Assembly: GCA_910585275.1 (NCBI GenBank)
Contig: CAJUCW010000011.1
Coordinates: forward strand, 40,619-104,618
From: an uncultured Muribaculaceae bacterium
Lineage (GTDB): Bacteria > Bacteroidota > Bacteroidia > Bacteroidales > Muribaculaceae
Length of the DNA: 64,000 bases
Direction of reading: 5' to 3'
Under the pieces are notes generated by a model that worked only from the letters and a program-made list of their open reading frames with translations, was not told where the DNA came from and searched no databases. Numbering within the stretch: the stretch's first letter is position 1; each line of letters opens with the position of its first letter. The position numbers and the translations under genes were made by a program. Shown piece after piece: positions 59,591 through 64,000 of this stretch.

Positions 59591-62368
59591 ATGTTGAAAA
59601 CTTACCTAATGACGTTGCTCCTTGTGGCGGCGTGTTGCCTTGGCTTAAAGGCGCAGGTCACATCGGAGCCTACTCCTCTCCAAGAGGATTCACAAGGCGT
59701 GACTATCTTCTTTCATGCCGACCAAGGCAACAAAGGATTGATGGGGCTTAACGGCTCCACGAAGATTTATGCCCATACCGGTGTACTTATCAATGGCGGG
59801 AATGAATGGAAGTATACCCCGAGGTGGCTTGACAATTCATCAAAGTATGAGCTCGTGTATGTAAGCGAAAATCTTTGGAAGCTCTACATTGGTGACATCC
59901 GTGAGTATTATGGCATAACCAATCCTGAAGAGAAGGTTACGAAGCTTGCATTCGTTTTCCGTAATTATAACGGATCGAAAGAGGGGAAAGGAGTCGGCAA
60001 TACCGATATTTTCCTTGACGTACATGATTCGGGCTTGCAGATCGTGCTTGAGTCGGGCATTCAGGGCGGTCTGATAACAGACCTTACTTCGAATGCCACA
60101 TTCAAGGTTTCGGCTACCAAAGCCGCCGACATTGCGCTTTTCGTCAACGATTCGCAGATAGCTTCCGTCGCCGGTCAGAAATCGCTTGAAACGACATATA
60201 AGTTCCCCGCTCCTGGCAACTATACGGTGAAGGCTATTGCCAAAGCCAATGGCGAAACAGTGGAAACCACTAAGGGATATTGCTATGCATCCGATTCCAA
60301 GGAAGTGGCTTATCCCGGCGGTACGCCTATTATGGGCCCGGTGAAGAGTGCCGACGGTTCCGTTACGTTCTGTCTGGGCGCCCCCGGCAAACAGAATGTA
60401 ATTATCGTAGGTGAATGGAACGGCTACGAGGTCAGCAACGACTACGTCATGAATTATACCGACGTCAATGACTTGCGTTATTTCTGGATAACCGTAAAGG
60501 GGCTGGAAAATGACCGTATGTATGGCTATTATTTCCTCGTTGACGGCGACCTTCGTGTGGGCGATCCTTATGCACGCCTCGTGCTTGACCCTTACAACGA
60601 CAAATATCTTCTCACCGATGTCTTTCCCGGGCTTCCCTCCTATCCTGAAGACAAGGTGCAGAACGTGCCTCTCGCCATCTATCAGGGCAACATAAACGAC
60701 TATGACTGGAAGGTGAAAGATTTTAAAGGTGTAGATTCTTCGGACCTCATCATTTACGAGCTGCTTTTCCGCGACTTTACAGGCACGGAAGGGAAGGCGG
60801 ATGGAAACGGCACCGTGCGTGGCGCCATCGAGAAGATTCCGTATCTCAAGACCCTTGGCGTTAACGCTATAGAGGTGCTTCCGATAATGGAGTTTAACGG
60901 CAATATTTCGTGGGGCTACAATCCCAATTTCTATTTCGCCCCAGACAAGGCTTACGGCACTCCCGACGATTACAAGGAGTTTATCGACATCTGTCATCAG
61001 AACGGCATAGCCGTTATCCTTGATATGGTATTCAACCAGAGCGACGGATTGCATCCGTGGTATCAGATGTATCAGCCCGGAGAGAATCCCTTCTATAACA
61101 TGAACGCCCCGCATGCCTACAGCGTGCTCAACGACTGGAACCAGGGCAATCCAATGGTGCAGGAACAGTGGGCCGACGTGCTCCGCTATTGGATGACTGA
61201 GTATAAGTTCGACGGATTCCGTTTCGACCTGGTAAAAGGTCTTGGCGATAATGATTCGTACAAAAACAACGGGGATGCCGCCACAAACGCATATAATGCA
61301 TCGCGCGTGGCCCGGATGAAGAAACTCCAGGAGGTGATGCTTGCCGTGAACCCGAACGCTTATTTCATCAACGAGAATCTTGCCGGCGCGCAGGAAGAAA
61401 ACGAAATGGCGGCTACCGGACAGCTCAACTGGGCTAATCTTAACAATGCCGGATGCCAGTTTGCAATGGGATATCAGTCTGATTCGAACCTTAACCGTTT
61501 CTATGCCCCGAAAGACAGCAACAGATTGTGGGGCTCCACAGTATCATATCTTGAAAGTCATGACGAGCAGAGGTTGGCTTATAAACAGGAGCAGTATGGA
61601 GTCAACGGTATAAAAGGAACTTCTGATGATGCGATAAAAAATGCGATGAATCGTCTTGGTTCGGCAGCCGCACAAATGATTATGGCTCCGGGAGCGCACA
61701 TGATTTGGCAGTTCTCCGAGCTCGGCAACAGCGAGAATACCAAGGATAACAATGGCGGCAATAATACAGACCCTAAAAGAGTATGCTGGAATCTTCTCGA
61801 TAATCCGGACCGGGAAGGGCTATATAATTGTTATGCTGAACTGAATGCTATCCGGAATAACAATCATGAGCTGTTCGCTCAAAGCGCCACATTCGAAAAT
61901 CAGTGTGGGCAGGGAAACTGGGCTAACGGAAGAACACTTAAATCCGTTCTTAACGATAAGGAAATTTATACGGTTGTAAATCCTAATTTCACAGGAAGCC
62001 TTACTGTGAAAGTCAATTTTATTAAGAGCGATGACAGCGCCTACCAGATTCTTTCCAAGTCGTATAATTCCAATCCGTCGTTCAGCGCATCGGCTAAAAC
62101 TGTGACAGTCCCTGCCAACTGCTATGTGGTGATAGGCAGTCTCGATGTTTCAGCTGTAGATGGAATCGAGGCTGATGATGCTTCCGGATTGCGTGCATAC
62201 GCTGCAGACGGTGCGATTGTCGTAGATTATGCCCCGGCAGGTGTCGAGATTTATGGTATTGACGGCAGCTACGTCGGAAGAATCGTTGAATCAGGCTCCG
62301 TTTCTGTGTCTTCGGGCATATATATCTTGCGTAGCGGTTCGGAGATTCTTAAACTCCTTGTGAAATAA
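59591..62368 (+). CDS. GH13 alpha-amylase-family enzyme with N-terminal Ig-like domains and sorting-tail-like C-terminus
   Basis: This 925-residue exported enzyme has a signal peptide (about 1-21, ending LKAQ). A carbohydrate-binding-like domain (about 35-150) and Ig-like domains with a CBM48-like part (about 245-345, NVIIVGEWNGYE) come next. The GH13 barrel contains VILDMVFNQ, nucleophile Asp546 (DGFRFDLVKG), acid/base Glu595 (FINEN) and Asp658 (YLESHDEQR). The last ~70 residues (EIYGIDGSYVGRI ... GIYILRSGSEILKLLVK) resemble a type-A sorting domain of the type IX system. It likely degrades starch or pullulan for the susCDEF system 6 kb upstream. Confidence 0.9.
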   Translation: MLKTYLMTLLLVAACCLGLKAQVTSEPTPLQEDSQGVTIFFHADQGNKGLMGLNGSTKIYAHTGVLINGGNEWKYTPRWLDNSSKYELVYVSENLWKLYIGDIREYYGITNPEEKVTKLAFVFRNYNGSKEGKGVGNTDIFLDVHDSGLQIVLESGIQGGLITDLTSNATFKVSATKAADIALFVNDSQIASVAGQKSLETTYKFPAPGNYTVKAIAKANGETVETTKGYCYASDSKEVAYPGGTPIMGPVKSADGSVTFCLGAPGKQNVIIVGEWNGYEVSNDYVMNYTDVNDLRYFWITVKGLENDRMYGYYFLVDGDLRVGDPYARLVLDPYNDKYLLTDVFPGLPSYPEDKVQNVPLAIYQGNINDYDWKVKDFKGVDSSDLIIYELLFRDFTGTEGKADGNGTVRGAIEKIPYLKTLGVNAIEVLPIMEFNGNISWGYNPNFYFAPDKAYGTPDDYKEFIDICHQNGIAVILDMVFNQSDGLHPWYQMYQPGENPFYNMNAPHAYSVLNDWNQGNPMVQEQWADVLRYWMTEYKFDGFRFDLVKGLGDNDSYKNNGDAATNAYNASRVARMKKLQEVMLAVNPNAYFINENLAGAQEENEMAATGQLNWANLNNAGCQFAMGYQSDSNLNRFYAPKDSNRLWGSTVSYLESHDEQRLAYKQEQYGVNGIKGTSDDAIKNAMNRLGSAAAQMIMAPGAHMIWQFSELGNSENTKDNNGGNNTDPKRVCWNLLDNPDREGLYNCYAELNAIRNNNHELFAQSATFENQCGQGNWANGRTLKSVLNDKEIYTVVNPNFTGSLTVKVNFIKSDDSAYQILSKSYNSNPSFSASAKTVTVPANCYVVIGSLDVSAVDGIEADDASGLRAYAADGAIVVDYAPAGVEIYGIDGSYVGRIVESGSVSVSSGIYILRSGSEILKLLVK

Positions 62369-62383
62369 ATTTTGAAAACAAGT

Positions 62384-62431
62384 CAATAAAAAAGCGTCCG
62401 ACTCCATCGGGAGTCGGACGCTTTTTTATTG
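62384..62431. terminator. Bidirectional terminator between the GH13 and coiled-coil genes
   Basis: A perfect 22-bp stem (62384-62405 with 62410-62431, loop atcg) is flanked by A6 and T6 tracts, serving both convergent genes. Confidence 0.93.
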
Positions 62432-62443
62432 ATGTATGAATAA

Positions 62444-63361
62444 TTATTTTTTCATAGTGAAATGCTTTGCTGCAAGACGATAGCCATCGGCAAAAACCTC
62501 TACGGTATAGTCGCCCGGGGTGAGGGTGGTGTTGACATCCCAATACACACTCAGACTGACCTCTTCGTTGGCGTATTCGATTTGGCGTTGTGCCGTATAT
62601 TGCACGTTGGAACCGTCAAGGTTGAAAGAGCCTGCTCCGCCCAAGAGAGTCCCTTCGGGGCTGACGATGCGGATATAGAAGTCTTTCATTCCTGCAGATG
62701 CCGTGTTGTTGGGGCTCACCGTAAAACTTACGCCGAGCTGGCGTGCCTTGGTGATGTTTTTCTCGTTTTTTCCTTTTTTGTTGTATGCTTTAAGTGAAAC
62801 GCCGGTGATATTAAGTTTCTTGGCCAACTTTACGGTCTGGGTGAGTTGCTCGTTTTGGGTTGTGGCAACGGTCACCTGCGATGCAAGCTGCTGGTTGCGC
62901 TGGTTCACCTGTTCGATTTCTTTGCGGAGACCTTCGTTTTCTTCTCCGAGCCGCTTTATTTCCTCAAGGTAATGCTTCACGATGCCTTTGAGGGTGGCGA
63001 TTTCGTTTTCAAGGTCTTTGATGCGTTTGCGGTTGGCTGCATTGCTCTGCTTGGCTTGGTTGAGCTCTGTGAGAAGACCTTCCACCTTAAGCCTCGCTTC
63101 ATTGTATTTTTGCACCAGAGAATCGTTTTTCAGATAAATCTGCTGGTCTTCATACTGGTTGAAATCAGCATTGAGCTGGTTGAACTCGTTGGTAAGGAGC
63201 AAACGGTCGTTGGCGAGGCGGAGGTTTTCGGTCTCGGCCCGCGCTTCGTTGACTTCGTTTGTGCGGTTTGCGTTTGAAATTATGAGTGCCACCACAAGGC
63301 CAACGAGGCAAATCAAGGCGGCACATCCTCCATAAATGATAATCTTCTGGTTCTTATTCAT
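62444..63361 (-). CDS. Single-pass membrane protein with long coiled coil, function unknown
   Basis: This 305-residue protein has one N-terminal membrane helix (about 8-30). A long coiled coil follows (about 36-185, regular heptads with Asn/Gln/Glu/Lys), then a C-terminal beta-rich domain (about 195-303) with YIRIVSPEGTLLGG and TPGDYTVEVFADGYRLA. The layout suggests an inner-membrane-anchored periplasmic rod with a small Ig-like head. I recognise no named family. It has its own good promoter. Confidence 0.75.
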   Translation of the reverse strand: MNKNQKIIIYGGCAALICLVGLVVALIISNANRTNEVNEARAETENLRLANDRLLLTNEFNQLNADFNQYEDQQIYLKNDSLVQKYNEARLKVEGLLTELNQAKQSNAANRKRIKDLENEIATLKGIVKHYLEEIKRLGEENEGLRKEIEQVNQRNQQLASQVTVATTQNEQLTQTVKLAKKLNITGVSLKAYNKKGKNEKNITKARQLGVSFTVSPNNTASAGMKDFYIRIVSPEGTLLGGAGSFNLDGSNVQYTAQRQIEYANEEVSLSVYWDVNTTLTPGDYTVEVFADGYRLAAKHFTMKK

Positions 63362-63396
63362 AGAAGGTGTATGGGCTATTGTTTTAATTTAGAATG

Positions 63397-63427
63397 CAAA
63401 TTTACAACGAAAATCGTTAACCCCCAA
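63397..63427 (-). promoter_or_regulatory. Promoter TTG-N20-TAAATTTG of the coiled-coil gene
   Basis: The minus strand has TTG (63425-63427), 20 bases and TAAATTTG (63397-63404), about 35 bases before the ATG at 63361. Confidence 0.65.
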
Positions 63428-63452
63428 GCCGGAGAAGGAATTATATAAAAAA

Positions 63453-63490
63453 TTTTGACCGATGGTCTCATATGAGACTATCGGCCAAAA
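63453..63490 (-). terminator. Terminator of the small lipoprotein gene
   Basis: ttttgaccgatggtctc pairs with gagactatcggccaaaa with two mismatches around a short at-rich centre. On the minus strand a run of six T follows. It separates the lipoprotein gene from the coiled-coil gene promoter. Confidence 0.8.
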
Positions 63491-63522
63491 CCTTTGCTTT
63501 TTGTCTTATGTCTTGCCTGTAA

Positions 63523-63729
63523 TTATTCAGCAGCAACCTCAGCGGCAGCAGCAACTACAGTGTCGGCAGCAGCAGAATCAGCGGCTACAGAATCAACTGC
63601 AACTGCAACCTCTTCTGTTTCTACAATTACTACAGAATCGCTATCAGCAACTTCTGCATTCTTGTTACCGCCACAGCTAACCATGGCAACGCTGAAAAGA
63701 ACAGCAAGTGAAAGAACTACTTTTTTCAT
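63523..63729 (-). CDS. Small Ala/Val/acidic low-complexity lipoprotein
   Basis: This 68-residue protein has a lipoprotein signal with Cys19 (VAMVSC). The mature part (about 50 residues) is made almost only of Ala, Val, Asp, Glu and Ser in loose repeats (VADSDSVV, VDSVAADSAAADTVVAAAAE). It has its own promoter and terminator, so it is expected to be a real and perhaps abundant product. A structural or spacer role in the envelope is possible; no function is known. The GCT/GCC-rich repeats make it prone to length variation. Confidence 0.75.
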   Translation of the reverse strand: MKKVVLSLAVLFSVAMVSCGGNKNAEVADSDSVVIVETEEVAVAVDSVAADSAAADTVVAAAAEVAAE

Positions 63730-63780
63730 CTCTTTAAAATTTAAAATAATAAAACAATTTTTTTGCTATCAAAAACGGTG

Positions 63781-63788
63781 CAAAGTTA
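63781..63788 (-). promoter_or_regulatory. Promoter -7 motif TAACTTTG of the small lipoprotein gene
   Basis: This is an exact match on the minus strand, with a ~45-base A/T-rich leader. No -33 TTG is evident. Further right, 63800-64000 is AT-rich. An ATG at 63979 reading MSEYSVI runs off the window and may start a plus-strand gene, but too little is visible to call it. Confidence 0.5.
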
Positions 63789-64000
63789 ACACTTATTTTT
63801 CTTTTTAGGATACTTTTAGGCAAGTTTTTTATCAAAAAATACTATTGAAATGAATTATTTAACATATTTAACTTAAAAATATGACGATTTAACGATAAAA
63901 TCTCTTTTATTGGACAATTTTACGTTGGCCTAAAGTTGAGAATAGAGGGTCAGCGGATTTTTCCGGTGGGCGGAGAAGATGTCGGAGTATAGTGTTATCT

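Noticed and set aside
59840..61114. Minus-strand open frame of 424 codons
   Set aside because: It is antisense to the GH13 catalytic region; no signal peptide or motif.
63462..63680. Plus-strand Gln-rich frame
   Set aside because: Its composition is the reverse reading of the Ala/Val/acidic repeats of the small lipoprotein.

Overview
The window is chromosomal DNA of a gut-type member of the Bacteroidales, most likely close to the Muribaculaceae. The grounds are three SusC/SusD-type pairs with SusE/SusF-like lipoproteins, a one-protein hybrid two-component regulator, many genes preceded by the Bacteroidetes -7 promoter motif TAnnTTTG (often with TTG or TTTG 19-21 bp upstream), scarce Shine-Dalgarno sequences, and Bacteroidales-only families (DUF4919, DUF4836-like, DUF2027-Smr). 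Genus placement is inference.

Region 1 (1-6.5 kb) is an accessory island. A perfect direct repeat of at least 507 bp, holding the 5' part and promoter of an Rpn-type PD-(D/E)XK nuclease gene, lies at both ends (1-507 and 5978-6484). Between the copies are an AT-rich pair of exported proteins (caspase-fold peptidase and TolB-like propeller), a long structured leader or ncRNA upstream of them, and an AAA-like ATPase/PD-(D/E)XK protein. Region 2 (6.6-20.3 kb) is housekeeping DNA on the minus strand: rel, pgpH-like HD phosphohydrolase, a membrane protein, a DUF4919 protein and slyD; then a compact nine-gene run HAD phosphatase-ribF-upp-recF-DUF721-thioesterase-SIS isomerase-TPR-ribH. pfkA is divergent.

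Region 3 (21.4-41.1 kb) is a polysaccharide utilisation locus that looks mannan-directed: a GH2 enzyme and a hybrid two-component sensor on the minus strand, then susC-susD-susC-susD-surface glycan-binding lipoprotein-GH26 mannanase on the plus strand. A likely small RNA (promoter plus terminator) lies between sensor and first susC. A tRNA-Tyr gene follows.

Region 4 (41.4-46.1 kb) holds an aspartate-type aminotransferase and a divergent lipoprotein-ABC ATPase-permease operon. Region 5 (46.1-53.8 kb) is a starch-type susCDEF operon. Its probable alpha-amylase (GH13) sits 6 kb further on (59.6-62.4 kb), separated by a REP-associated-type transposase, sufB, phoH, a DUF2027-Smr protein and a DUF695 protein. 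The end of the window has a coiled-coil membrane protein and a small Ala/Val/acidic lipoprotein.

All calls rest on reading the sequence and family knowledge; no database search or folding program was run. Start sites were often moved downstream of the longest frame when a promoter motif, signal peptide or family length made that more plausible.
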